From Pseudomonas sp. UFMG81 (GTDB lineage Bacteria > Pseudomonadota > Gammaproteobacteria > Pseudomonadales > Pseudomonadaceae): 64,000 nt of DNA. The position numbers and the translations under genes are program-made. Positions 7,438-16,310 of this stretch are shown here, piece after piece. Under the pieces are notes generated by a model, which worked only from the letters and a program-made list of their open reading frames with translations, made no database searches and had not been told where the DNA came from. Where the stretch lies: NCBI RefSeq assembly GCF_015354575.1, contig NZ_JACAFQ010000001.1, positions 124,001 to 188,000 on the forward strand, given 5' to 3'. Every line of letters starts with the position of its first letter. Positions within the stretch are counted from its first letter, which is position 1.

Positions 7438-10400
7438 ATGATGTGGAGGTACCTTGTAAATTCGCTGCTATGCCTGTGGCTGGGCGCTCCCTTGCACGGC
7501 GCCTGTGTGTCCTTCGACGAGGGCAAGACCTACACCCTGCTCAGCCGCTCATCCCCGACAGCGACGCCCCCTGTGCTGACAGCCGCCCAGCGTGCCTGGC
7601 TCAGGGGCAGGCACGAGCTGGTGCTGGGCACTTCGGCGCCCGACTACCCCCCATTCGACATTGCCACTGGCGGGCAGGAATACCAGGGGTTGACAGCCGG
7701 CTACGCTGGCCTGGTCGGCAACGCCCTCGGCCTGCCGGTGCGGGTACAGCGCTTCCCCAGCCGGCCGGCAGCGGTCGCGGCGCTCAAGAGCGGGCACATC
7801 GACTTGCTCGGTAGTGCCAACGGCTACGAGGCGACCACCGAGGGGTTGGTGCTTTCCCATCCCTATGCCGTCGATCAGCCCGTGCTGGTTACCCGCGAGG
7901 ACGAAAGCCGCGCCCTGGACACGGGCCTTGAGGGCATGCGCCTGAGCACGCTCTACCACTACCTGCCACCGGAAGAAATCCACGCCAGCTACCCCAAGGC
8001 CGAGCTACTGACCTTCGAGTCCTCTACTCAGGCATTGAACGCCGTGGCCTTCGAGCAAGCCGATGTGTTCATCGGCGACACCATCTCCACCCACTACCTC
8101 ATCAGCCAGGGGCATTTGCCACGCCTGCGCATGGCCAACTTCGGCAAGCCCAAGGCCGTGGGCTTCAGCTTTGCCGTGCGCGGAGACGATCCTGTGCTAG
8201 TGGACCTGATCAACGCCGCGCTCGATGCGCAGGCGCCCGCGACCCGCAATGATATTTTCAAGCGCTGGAGCGCCAGCAGCGGCAACCTGTTGACGGATCG
8301 CAAGCTGCAATTGACGCCTCACGAGGAACAATGGTTGAGCGGTCATCCGGTCATGCGCGTGGTGGTCAACGATACCGCCGCGCCGCTCACCTTTTACGAC
8401 AGTAATGGGCGCTTGCGTGGCATTGTCGCCGACCTGCTCGAACTCATTCGCCTGCGTACCGGCCTACGCTTCGAGACGATCCGTGCCAGTGGCGATGGCG
8501 ATATGATCAACCAGCTCGAGAATGCGCGCGCCGACATCATCGCCACGCTTTCCACTGACACTCGCCGGGCCGGGCCGCTGCAAGTCAGCAGGCCGTACCT
8601 GGAGAGCGCCTATGTTCTTGTCAGCCGCAGCGGCGCCGACCAGCCCACCACGCTGGCAACACTCAAGGGCAAACGGGTGGCGGTCCCTCGCGACAGCAGC
8701 GTGACCACAATGCTGACCGCCGACCACCCAGGCATCCACCAGGTCGCCACCGAAAGCACCTTCTACTCCATGGCCCTGCTCGGCAGCGGCGCGGTGGATG
8801 CCGCGGTCGCCACGCTGATCGACGCCAACCACATGCTGGCCAGCAACGACAGCCTGGCGATACGCAGCACCGTCGGTACCGAGCCTGCGACGTTCTCGCT
8901 GGCGACCCTACCCCAAGCCAGCGAACTGGGCTCGATCCTCGACAAGGCATTGCTGAGCATCTCCCCGGAAGAGCTTGGGGTCATCAACAGCCGCTGGCGC
9001 GACCATGGCGTGGCGGATGACGCCTACTGGCGTGGCTACCGTCGAGTGATCCTGCAAGTGGTCGCGGCCATCGGCATGCTGCTGGTCCTGACCCTGGTCT
9101 GGAATGCCCGGCTGCGGCGCCAGATCAAACAGCGCCAGCGTGCCGAGCGGGCACTGAACGACCAGTTGGAATTCATGGGCGCGCTGCTCAATGGCACGCC
9201 TCACCCGATGTACGTCCGCGACCGCGACGGCCGCCTGAAAAGCTGTAACGACAGTTACCTGCAGGCCGTCGGCGCCAGTCGCGAGCAGGTCATCGGCAAG
9301 CGCTTGCAAGATTCGCGCTTCAGCGTCTGCGAGTACACCCAGCAGATCCAGGACGACTACAACCGGGTGATGGCCGAAGGCAAACCCCTGATTCTCGACC
9401 GCCCCTTACGATTAAAGGACAGGGAACTGACCCTCTATCATTGGATTCTTCCCTACCGCGACTCCCTGGGTGAAATGCAAGGCATCATCGGCGGCTGGAT
9501 CGACATCAGCGAGCGCCGCGACCTGGTGCAGGACCTGCGCCTGGCCAAGCAGCAAGCCGACGATGCCAACCGGGCCAAGAGCACGTTCCTGGCGACCATC
9601 AGCCATGAAATACGAACCCCCATGAACGCCCTGATCGGCATGCTTGAACTGGCCCTGCGACGTGCCGAACAAGGCCAGCTCGATCGCCCAGCCCTGGAGA
9701 TCGCCCATCACTCGGCGACCGACCTGCTGGGCCTGATCGGTGACATCCTCGACATTGCCCGCATCGAGTCCGGGCATCTGTCCCTCGCCCCGGAGCCCGT
9801 AGACCTTGCCGCATTGGTCGAGTCGGTGGGCCGGGTATTCGACGGCCTGGCCCGGCACAAGGGCCTGACCCTGGAGGTGAGGATCACCGATGAGGCACGC
9901 TGCCATGCGCTGCTCGACCCGCTGCGTTTCAAGCAGGTGCTGTCCAACCTGGTCAGCAATGCGATCAAGTTCACCGAGCAGGGCCAGGTGCGTATCAGCA
10001 TCAAGCTCGGCAGCAACGGTACCCCACCCTCCCCGACCCTGGAACTGGAGGTGCGCGACACCGGCATCGGCATCCACGAGCAAGACCTGCAACGCTTGTT
10101 CACGCCGTTCATGCAGGCCAACCCCTACAGTGACGAGGCCCGCGCCGGTACCGGCCTGGGGCTGGTGATCAGCCGTAACCTGTGCACGATGATGGGCGGC
10201 GAGCTGACCTTGCAAAGCCTGCATGGCGTGGGTACGCGGGTGCGACTGGTCATGCCCGTGCAACGCGTTGCCCCGGTCGCCTCCTCGCCGCTGCTCGCCA
10301 GCGCCATCGAACGCCCCGATGGGCGGCTGAAAGTGCTGGTGATCGACGATCACCCCGCCAACCTGCTGCTGATGGCCCAGCAATTGAGCTATCTCGGGCT

Positions 10401-11076
10401 ACGCCAGGATAGCGCCCGCGATGGTCGAGAAGGGTTGCGCAAATGGCGCGAAGGTTGCTTCGACGTCATGATCGTCGATTGCAACATGCCGCAAATGAAC
10501 GGCTACGAACTGGCCAGGACCGTGCGCACGGAGGAGCAGTTGCACAGCAGGCCGCGTTGCATCCTGCTCGGCTACACCGCCAACGCACAGCCCGAGGTAC
10601 GCCAGCAATGCCTGGATGCCGGGATGGACGACTGCCTGCTCAAGCCCATTGGCCTGCAGTTGCTCGGGCAACGACTGACGGCCATTTCCCGCGGTACCAG
10701 GCCGTGCAGCAAAGGCTGCGGCAAGCACGGCCACCGCTTCGACCTCGACGGTCTGAGCGCCATCGTCGGCGACAACGCCAGTGATCGCGACCGCATCCTC
10801 GGTACGCTGCACCTCAGCCTGCGACAGGACCTGGAGATCCTGATGAGCATCGACCCGCAAGAGCATGCCGACGCGCTCTACGCCCAGGCACACAAGATCC
10901 TCAGCGCGGCACGGATGCTGGAGGCCAGGTCGTTGATTCTCGCTTGTCAGGCATTGGAAGGGCCAGGGTTGCCGCTGATGGAGTTGAAGCGGCGCCGGCA
11001 GGCGCTGGCGCGGCACATGCGCCGCGTGGAGAAGGCCCTGGCCAGGCAGCTGGGCCACCTGGCCGAGGCAGGCTGA
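7438..11076 (+). CDS. BvgS-like hybrid sensor histidine kinase (phosphorelay)
   Basis: A 1212-residue unorthodox kinase. In order: a signal peptide, two tandem periplasmic solute-binding (Venus-flytrap) domains (about 55-285 and 290-520), one membrane helix (about 536-556), a PAS domain (about 585-690), the HisKA dimerisation domain with phospho-His H723 (ATISHEIRTPMN), the HATPase domain, a receiver domain with D1014 (IVDCNMPQMNG) and a C-terminal Hpt domain with H1152 (AHKILSAAR). All relay residues are present. This is the BvgS/EvgS architecture; the ligand is unknown. It is translated 4 bases after the BvgA-like regulator, so signal should flow H723-D1014-H1152-regulator D53. Confidence 0.95.
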   Translation: MMWRYLVNSLLCLWLGAPLHGACVSFDEGKTYTLLSRSSPTATPPVLTAAQRAWLRGRHELVLGTSAPDYPPFDIATGGQEYQGLTAGYAGLVGNALGLPVRVQRFPSRPAAVAALKSGHIDLLGSANGYEATTEGLVLSHPYAVDQPVLVTREDESRALDTGLEGMRLSTLYHYLPPEEIHASYPKAELLTFESSTQALNAVAFEQADVFIGDTISTHYLISQGHLPRLRMANFGKPKAVGFSFAVRGDDPVLVDLINAALDAQAPATRNDIFKRWSASSGNLLTDRKLQLTPHEEQWLSGHPVMRVVVNDTAAPLTFYDSNGRLRGIVADLLELIRLRTGLRFETIRASGDGDMINQLENARADIIATLSTDTRRAGPLQVSRPYLESAYVLVSRSGADQPTTLATLKGKRVAVPRDSSVTTMLTADHPGIHQVATESTFYSMALLGSGAVDAAVATLIDANHMLASNDSLAIRSTVGTEPATFSLATLPQASELGSILDKALLSISPEELGVINSRWRDHGVADDAYWRGYRRVILQVVAAIGMLLVLTLVWNARLRRQIKQRQRAERALNDQLEFMGALLNGTPHPMYVRDRDGRLKSCNDSYLQAVGASREQVIGKRLQDSRFSVCEYTQQIQDDYNRVMAEGKPLILDRPLRLKDRELTLYHWILPYRDSLGEMQGIIGGWIDISERRDLVQDLRLAKQQADDANRAKSTFLATISHEIRTPMNALIGMLELALRRAEQGQLDRPALEIAHHSATDLLGLIGDILDIARIESGHLSLAPEPVDLAALVESVGRVFDGLARHKGLTLEVRITDEARCHALLDPLRFKQVLSNLVSNAIKFTEQGQVRISIKLGSNGTPPSPTLELEVRDTGIGIHEQDLQRLFTPFMQANPYSDEARAGTGLGLVISRNLCTMMGGELTLQSLHGVGTRVRLVMPVQRVAPVASSPLLASAIERPDGRLKVLVIDDHPANLLLMAQQLSYLGLRQDSARDGREGLRKWREGCFDVMIVDCNMPQMNGYELARTVRTEEQLHSRPRCILLGYTANAQPEVRQQCLDAGMDDCLLKPIGLQLLGQRLTAISRGTRPCSKGCGKHGHRFDLDGLSAIVGDNASDRDRILGTLHLSLRQDLEILMSIDPQEHADALYAQAHKILSAARMLEARSLILACQALEGPGLPLMELKRRRQALARHMRRVEKALARQLGHLAEAG

Positions 11077-11106
11077 TACGGCACCGGCAAGGGTGCCGCC
11101 AGCGGA

Positions 11107-11451
11107 TCAGGAAGCCGGGTTGATCGGCTTTTCCGGATACCAGGCGTCCAGCAGCGGGCTGACTTCGATAGTGGTCAGCTCGTTGCGGCCCTTGAGCCAG
11201 GCTTCGACGGCAGCGCGCTGCTCCTCGGTGACCGAGCCGCGTTCAGCCTTGCAGACCAGGCCGAAATCATCGCCACCGACATAATCCAGGCCATTGGCAT
11301 CCATGGCTTCGGCGAGGAAGGCATCGAGGAAGGCATCGATGGCTTCATCGGACAGGTCTTCCTTGAAGCCCAGGTTCAGTTCGAAACCCAGCTCCTGGAA
11401 TTCATCCACGCACAGTTTTTTGCGCAGACGACGGGAACGGTTGGTAGCCAT
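11107..11451 (-). CDS. yggL: YggL family 50S ribosome-binding protein (DUF469)
   Basis: A 114-residue YggL/DUF469 protein starting MATNRSRRLRKKLCVDEFQE and carrying the family segment ELGFELNLGF. In E. coli, YggL associates with the 50S subunit. It is convergent with the kinase gene, leaving 30 bases between stops. The next gene, dacB, starts divergently 186 bases away, so the intervening stretch holds both promoters. Confidence 0.92.
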   Translation of the reverse strand: MATNRSRRLRKKLCVDEFQELGFELNLGFKEDLSDEAIDAFLDAFLAEAMDANGLDYVGGDDFGLVCKAERGSVTEEQRAAVEAWLKGRNELTTIEVSPLLDAWYPEKPINPAS

Positions 11452-11636
11452 GAAACAATCCTCTCAAGTATTTACGCGCGGCACTTTACCAGTTTCCGAG
11501 GCAGTTCGGCGCATTTGTGTCGAACGGGGCGCATACACTGTGCGCTTGGGGCATAATGCGCATTCGTTTTCGTGCTGGGGCCATCATTCTTACAGCCCCA
11601 TGTTCTTTTTCCCTCGCCTGCAGGGTTCTTATTTCT

Positions 11637-13100
11637 ATGATCAAGACGCTCCGCCCACTATTGCTCGCCGGCCTGCTCCTGCCACTCGCGCTGCCCAGCC
11701 AGGCTGCGGCCGTCAACACCAGCTTGCCGGCCAAAGTGCAACAGGCCCTGAAAAACAACAAACTTCAGGACAGCGCCCTGTCGCTGGTGATGCTGCCGCT
11801 CGACGGCCCTGGTACCGCGACGGTATTCAACGCTGACGTTTCAGTGAACCCTGCCTCGACCATGAAGCTGGTCACCACCTACGCCGCGCTGGAGCTGCTG
11901 GGCCCCACCTTCCAGTGGAAGACCGAGTTCTACACCGATGGCACCCTGAGCAACGGCGTGCTCAACGGCAACCTCTACCTCAAGGGTGGCGGTGACCCCA
12001 AGCTGAACATGGAAAAGCTCTGGCTGCTGATGCGCGACCTGCGCGCCAACGGCGTGCGCACCGTCACCGGCGACCTGGTACTGGACCGCAGCCATTTCGT
12101 GCAGCCCAACCTGCCGCAGTTCAATGACGATGGCGGCGACGAGAACAAACCCTTCCTGGTCAAGCCCGACTCGCTGCTGGTCAACCTCAAGGCCCTGCGC
12201 TTCGTCGCCCGCAATGATGGCGGCAAGGTGACCATTGCGGTGGAACCGCCCATCGCCAGCATCCGCATCGACAACCAGGTCAAGGCGGTAGCGAGCAAAC
12301 AGTGCACCGGCGATGTGCGTTACAACCCGGTGATGCAGGCCGACGGCGTAAGCGTGACCGTCAGCGGCCAACTGGGCGAGGGCTGCAACTCGCAGACCTA
12401 CCTGTCGCTGCTCGACCACCCCACCTATGCCGCTGGCGCCGTGCGCGCCATCTGGAACGAGCTGGGCGGCAGCATCCAGGGCCGCGATCGCGTCGAGAAC
12501 GTGCCCAAGAGCGCGCGCCTGCTGGCCCGGGCCTTCTCCCCCGACCTGGTGGAAGTGATCCGCGACATCAACAAGTACAGCAACAACACCATGGCCCAGC
12601 AGCTGTTCCTGAGCCTTGGCGCGCAGTTCCGTACCGACGCCGACGGCGACGACGCCCGCGCCGCCCAACGCGTGGTGCGCCAGTGGCTGGCCAAGAAAGG
12701 CATCACCGCACCGCACCTGGTGATGGAGAACGGCTCCGGCCTGTCCCGCGCCGAACGGGTCAGCACCCGCGAGATGGCAGCACTGCTGCAGGCTGCCTGG
12801 AAGAGCCCGTACGCCGCCGAGTTCATCAGCTCGATGCCACTGGTGGGCATGGACGGCACCATGCGCAAGCGCCTCAAGCGCACGGCGATGAGCGGCGAGG
12901 CCCACATCAAGACCGGTACCCTCAACACCGTGCGCGCGATCGCCGGCTTCAGCCGCGACAGCAACGGCAACACCTGGGCGGTCGCCGCCATCCTCAACGA
13001 CCCCAAACCCTGGGGCGCCTCGCAGGTGCTGGACCAGGTGCTGCTGGACCTGTACCGGCAGCCGAAGCTGGCGGGTGGGACGGTGGGCGTTACGCCCTGA
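11637..13100 (+). CDS. dacB: D-alanyl-D-alanine carboxypeptidase/endopeptidase (PBP4)
   Basis: A 487-residue class C penicillin-binding protein that trims or cleaves peptidoglycan cross-links in the periplasm. It has a signal peptide (about 1-25) and the three active-site motifs: S74-T-M-K77 (NPASTMKL), SNN in YSNNTMAQ and KTG in HIKTGTL. The start at 11637 gives a normal signal peptide (MIKTLRPLLLAGLLL); a longer in-frame extension lacks one. A Rho-independent hairpin follows 16 bases after the stop. Confidence 0.95.
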   Translation: MIKTLRPLLLAGLLLPLALPSQAAAVNTSLPAKVQQALKNNKLQDSALSLVMLPLDGPGTATVFNADVSVNPASTMKLVTTYAALELLGPTFQWKTEFYTDGTLSNGVLNGNLYLKGGGDPKLNMEKLWLLMRDLRANGVRTVTGDLVLDRSHFVQPNLPQFNDDGGDENKPFLVKPDSLLVNLKALRFVARNDGGKVTIAVEPPIASIRIDNQVKAVASKQCTGDVRYNPVMQADGVSVTVSGQLGEGCNSQTYLSLLDHPTYAAGAVRAIWNELGGSIQGRDRVENVPKSARLLARAFSPDLVEVIRDINKYSNNTMAQQLFLSLGAQFRTDADGDDARAAQRVVRQWLAKKGITAPHLVMENGSGLSRAERVSTREMAALLQAAWKSPYAAEFISSMPLVGMDGTMRKRLKRTAMSGEAHIKTGTLNTVRAIAGFSRDSNGNTWAVAAILNDPKPWGASQVLDQVLLDLYRQPKLAGGTVGVTP

Positions 13101-13116
13101 TCCAGGGCTGAACGAA

Positions 13117-13139
13117 AAAGGGGCGCATGGCGCCCCTTT
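13117..13139 (+). terminator. Rho-independent terminator of dacB
   Basis: A 10-base perfect stem (AAAGGGGCGC / GCGCCCCTTT) with a 3-base loop, flanked by A and T runs, begins 16 bases after the dacB stop. Confidence 0.85.
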
Positions 13140-13253
13140 GTCATGTCTGCCTGCAAGAGTAACTGCCTTTTGCTTGTGCGCACGCCCCTGTAGGAGATCC
13201 CCCAGCCCTACGGGCTGCGCTGTCGCGCAGGGAACATTGCCAGGAGCCGCACC

Positions 13254-13371
13254 GCGATCCCCTGTGGGAGCGGCGGTTCGCCGCTGCGACTTGCCCGCGA
13301 AGCAGCCACCGCGCTGGCTGGCACCGGCTGCGCCGGTGTTCGCGGGCAAGCCCGCTCCCACAAGGGATCGC
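13254..13371. repeat. REP pair (inverted)
   Basis: Two inverted REP units (left GCGATCCCCTGTGGGAGCGG, right CCGCTCCCACAAGGGATCGC) enclose about 75 bases that themselves include GGCGGTTCGCCGCTGC-type hairpins and a CGCGGGCAAGCCCGC core. It is part of the family seen at many gene ends in this window. Confidence 0.85.
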
Positions 13372-13454
13372 GTAGGCTTTTTAGAATCTGAGCAAGACAG
13401 TTGCTCCTACAACAACACTGTTGCTCCAGCCCCGCGACGCACTTTCCAGCAGGC

Positions 13455-13484
13455 AAAAAAAAGCCCGCCAGTGTGAGAGCGGGC
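13455..13484 (-). terminator. Rho-independent terminator of uraH
   Basis: Read on the minus strand, the stem GCCCGC / GCGGGC with a 10-base loop is followed by eight Ts, 31 bases after the uraH stop. Confidence 0.85.
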
Positions 13485-13515
13485 AAGGACCTACGAAGAT
13501 TCATCTAGCGACCAA

Positions 13516-13869
13516 CTAGCTTCCACGATAGGTCGAGTAACTGTACGGCGAGATCAGCAGCGGCACGTGGTAGTGCTCCTGCTGCTCGTCGATGCCAAAG
13601 CGCAGCACGACGACGTCGAGGAACGCGGTGCCCGGCAATTGCACGCCACGGGCGCGGTAATAGTCGCCGGCGCTGAACTGCAGCTGGTAAACGCCGGTAC
13701 GGTAGTCATCACCCTGCAGCAGCGGCGCGTCGACGCGGCCATCGCTATTGGTCAGGGCAGTGTTCACCAGCTCCAGCTGCTGGCCTTCGACGCGATACAG
13801 CTCGACCTTGATCGAGCTGCCTGGGCAGCCGTGCGCGGCATCCAGTACGTGTGTGGTCAAACGTCCCAT
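13516..13869 (-). CDS. uraH: 5-hydroxyisourate hydrolase (transthyretin-like)
   Basis: A 117-residue HIU hydrolase that opens 5-hydroxyisourate, the product of urate oxidation, to OHCU. The family signatures are the N-terminal LTTHVLDAAHG and the C-terminal YRGS, with active-site His in HVLD and HYHVPLL. The start at 13869 gives MGRLTTHVLD; a longer extension is not family-like. It is divergent from puuE-uraD, whose products act just before and after it. A TTGTACACAA operator-like site lies 110 bases upstream. Confidence 0.95.
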   Translation of the reverse strand: MGRLTTHVLDAAHGCPGSSIKVELYRVEGQQLELVNTALTNSDGRVDAPLLQGDDYRTGVYQLQFSAGDYYRARGVQLPGTAFLDVVVLRFGIDEQQEHYHVPLLISPYSYSTYRGS

Positions 13870-13978
13870 TTGCTTGTCGCCTCTTGTCATATGCGTGGGC
13901 AAAAAATACACGGCATTCAGCGGGCACAGAGGCCTGCGGCATGCGGGAATGACGCCATTAAGACAGTTTCTCAAAAAA

Positions 13979-13988
13979 TTGTACACAA
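13979..13988. promoter_or_regulatory. Putative FadR/GntR-type operator (variant), uraH side
   Basis: TTGTACACAA differs at one base from the perfect palindrome TTGTATACAA found at five other places in the window. It is embedded in an A/T-rich flank (AAAAAA left, TTTTTT right). Confidence 0.6.
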
Positions 13989-14171
13989 TTTTTTGAACCT
14001 TCTTCCCTGCCCGTCCGCTCACCCCCGAAAACACGCCATCAATCGCAAAGGCAGGCCGCATGCCGGCGCCGTCAGCATTATCTGACCAGTCAGGCAGATT
14101 TCTTGCAAGGGACCACGACGCGACAAATGGGAAGAAATGCGGAAAAACAGGCTTACAAAAGATTTAAGAAG

Positions 14172-14181
14172 TTGTATACAA
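14172..14181. promoter_or_regulatory. Putative FadR/GntR-type operator, puuE side
   Basis: Perfect palindrome TTGTATACAA, 76 bases upstream of the puuE start codon. The same decamer lies upstream of gcl, the GlcG-like gene, the NCS1 transporter and fliK. Confidence 0.75.
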
Positions 14182-14257
14182 TCAGCCCATCCGGTGGTGC
14201 GACATCCCGACGCGGCCCGCCCACCACCCGCACAAACGTACAAGAAGGAAGACTGCA

Positions 14258-15184
14258 GTGAGCGCTGACTACCCTCGCGACCTGATCGGTTACGGCAACA
14301 ACCCACCTCATCCGCAATGGCCGGGGAATGCCCGCATTGCACTGTCCTTCGTGCTCAACTACGAAGAAGGTGGCGAGCGCAACATCCTGCACGGTGACAA
14401 GGAATCCGAGGCCTTCCTGTCTGAAATGGTTGCCGCCCAGCCCCTGCAGGGCCAGCGCAACATGAGCATGGAGTCGCTGTACGAGTACGGCAGCCGTGCC
14501 GGCGTGTGGCGCCTGCTCAAGTTGTTCAAGGACAGCGGCGTGCCGCTGACCATCTTCGCCGTGGCCATGGCCGCCCAGCGCCACCCCGACGTGATCCGCG
14601 CCATGGCCGAAGCCGGCCACGAGATCTGCAGCCACGGCTACCGCTGGATCGACTACCAGAACATGGATGAGGCGCAAGAGCGCGAGCACATGCTCGAGGC
14701 CATCCGCATCCTTACCGAACTGACCGGCGAACGTCCGGTGGGTTGGTACACCGGCCGCACCGGCCCGAACACTCGCCGCCTGGTGATGGAGGAAGGTGGC
14801 TTCCTCTACGACAGCGACACCTACGACGACGACCTGCCCTACTGGGAACCAAACAACCCGACCGACAAGCCGCACCTGGTGATCCCCTACACCCTGGACA
14901 CCAACGACATGCGCTTCACCCAGGTGCAGGGTTTCAACTGCGGCGAGCAGTTCTTCCAGTACCTCAAGGACGCCTTCGACGTGCTGTACGCAGAAGGCGC
15001 CGAAGCCCCGAAAATGCTCTCGATCGGCCTGCACTGCCGCCTGGTCGGCCGCCCTGCCCGCCTGGCCGCGCTCAAGCGCTTCGTCGACTACGCCAAGAGC
15101 CACGACCAGGTCTGGTTCGCCCGTCGCGTGGACATCGCCCGCCACTGGCACGCCACCCACCCGTACAAGAAAGAGAACGCCTGA
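14258..15184 (+). CDS. puuE: Allantoinase PuuE (polysaccharide-deacetylase fold)
   Basis: A 308-residue cofactor-light allantoinase of the NodB/polysaccharide deacetylase superfamily, which hydrolyses allantoin to allantoate. Typical sequence includes the start SADYPRDLIGYGNNPPHPQW, the motif ICSHGYRWIDYQ and the segment GWYTGRTGPNTRRLV. The start is GTG at 14258 with AAGGA about 10 bases upstream. It heads the puuE-uraD-allA-puuD-permease series, and its stop overlaps the uraD start by one base (TGATG). Confidence 0.95.
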   Translation: MSADYPRDLIGYGNNPPHPQWPGNARIALSFVLNYEEGGERNILHGDKESEAFLSEMVAAQPLQGQRNMSMESLYEYGSRAGVWRLLKLFKDSGVPLTIFAVAMAAQRHPDVIRAMAEAGHEICSHGYRWIDYQNMDEAQEREHMLEAIRILTELTGERPVGWYTGRTGPNTRRLVMEEGGFLYDSDTYDDDLPYWEPNNPTDKPHLVIPYTLDTNDMRFTQVQGFNCGEQFFQYLKDAFDVLYAEGAEAPKMLSIGLHCRLVGRPARLAALKRFVDYAKSHDQVWFARRVDIARHWHATHPYKKENA

Positions 15185-15699
15185 TGACCGCCTTCAAGAC
15201 CCTCAAGCCCTCCACCCTGGACCGCGCCGCCTTCGTCGAGGCCTTCGCCGACATCTACGAGCACTCGCCGTGGGTCGCCGAGAAAGCCTACGACCTGGGT
15301 CAGCTGACTGAGCTGGACGAGATCGAGGCGTTGCATCAGCGCATGAGCGACATCCTGCTCAGCGCCAACCATGCAGACCAGCTGGCACTGATTAACGCTC
15401 ACCCGGACCTGGCCGGCAAAGCCGCCGTACAGGGCGAGCTGACCGAATCGAGCACCAACGAGCAGGCCGGCGCTGGCATCCACCAGTGCACCGCCGAGGA
15501 ATTCGCCCGTTTCACCGAACTGAACGACGGCTACAAGGCCAAGTTCCAGTTCCCGTTCATCATGGCGGTCAAGGGCAGCAACCGGCACCAGATCCTCGCT
15601 TCTTTCGAAAAACGCATCCACAACGACCAGGATGCCGAGTTCAAGGAAGCCCTGGCGCAGATCAACCTGATCGCCCTGTTCCGCCTGCTGCAGCTTTGA
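15184..15699 (+). CDS. uraD: OHCU decarboxylase
   Basis: A 171-residue 2-oxo-4-hydroxy-4-carboxy-5-ureidoimidazoline decarboxylase that gives (S)-allantoin from the UraH product. The family His-Pro motif is visible in LINAHPDLAGKAAV, and the C-terminal FEKRIHND segment is conserved. The start ATG overlaps the puuE stop. Sixty-two bases separate it from allA. No allantoicase gene, nor any remnant of one, lies in that gap. Confidence 0.95.
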   Translation: MTAFKTLKPSTLDRAAFVEAFADIYEHSPWVAEKAYDLGQLTELDEIEALHQRMSDILLSANHADQLALINAHPDLAGKAAVQGELTESSTNEQAGAGIHQCTAEEFARFTELNDGYKAKFQFPFIMAVKGSNRHQILASFEKRIHNDQDAEFKEALAQINLIALFRLLQL

Positions 15700-15731
15700 G
15701 GACGGGCCCGCTGAACCGGCCTGCCTAAATC

Positions 15732-15739
15732 AAGAACAA
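15732..15739 (+). promoter_or_regulatory. Hfq/Crc-like A-rich motif in the allA leader
   Basis: AAGAACAA fits the AAnAAnAA (CA) motif bound by Hfq-Crc in pseudomonads. It lies 22 bases upstream of the allA ATG, where binding would block ribosomes. Confidence 0.5.
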
Positions 15740-15761
15740 CGAACATAGAAGAGATAACCGC

Positions 15762-16265
15762 ATGCGCACCCTGATGATCGAGCCCCTGACCAAAGAAGCC
15801 TTCGCCCCGTTCGGTGACGTGATCGAAACCGATGGCAGTGACCACTTCATGATCAACAACGGCTCGACCATGCGCTTCCACAAGCTCGCCACGGTCGAGA
15901 CCGCCGAGCCTGAGGACAAGGCGATCATCAGCATCTTCCGCGCCGACGCGCTGGAGATGCCGCTGACCGTACGCATGCTGGAACGCCATCCGCTGGGCAG
16001 CCAGGCTTTCATCCCGCTGCTCGGCAACCCCTTTCTGATCGTGGTCGCGCCGGTTGGCGATGCACCTGTATCAGGCTTGGTCCGTGCCTTCCGTAGTAAC
16101 GGCAGGCAGGGCATTAATTACCATCGCGGCGTGTGGCACCACCCGGTGCTGACGATCGAAAAGCGGGATGATTTCCTGGTGGTTGATCGCAGTGGTTCTG
16201 GCAACAACTGCGATGAGCATTACTTCCCCGAGGAACAGATGCTGATCCTCAATCCCCACCAATAA
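15762..16265 (+). CDS. allA: Ureidoglycolate lyase
   Basis: A 167-residue AllA-type cupin-like enzyme that splits ureidoglycolate to glyoxylate and urea. Family sequence is seen in IEPLTKEAFAPFGDVIE at the N terminus and GINYHRGVWHHPVL towards the C terminus. The glyoxylate made here is the substrate of Gcl encoded 8 kb away, and the urea fits the urea transporter gene at 30.6 kb. The substrate has to come from allantoate by an enzyme not encoded in the window. Confidence 0.95.
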   Translation: MRTLMIEPLTKEAFAPFGDVIETDGSDHFMINNGSTMRFHKLATVETAEPEDKAIISIFRADALEMPLTVRMLERHPLGSQAFIPLLGNPFLIVVAPVGDAPVSGLVRAFRSNGRQGINYHRGVWHHPVLTIEKRDDFLVVDRSGSGNNCDEHYFPEEQMLILNPHQ

Positions 16266-16310
16266 GAAAGGGTCGGTCATCGATGTGGTGACCGGCGAGA
16301 GGTAACTACT

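Larger units (their letters stand above)
13101..13515. other. Intergenic region between dacB and uraH (convergent)
   Basis: No gene in these 415 bases. It holds the dacB terminator (13117-13139), an imperfect hairpin near 13205-13230, a widely spaced inverted REP pair (13254-13371) and the uraH terminator (13455-13484). No regulator gene for the purine cluster is present here. Confidence 0.8.
13870..14257. other. Divergent control region uraH / puuE
   Basis: No gene in these 388 bases. It holds two copies of the putative GntR-type operator (13979-13988 and 14172-14181), about 193 bases apart centre to centre, one nearer each divergent gene. The segment is AT-richer than its surroundings and must contain both promoters. 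Confidence 0.75.
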
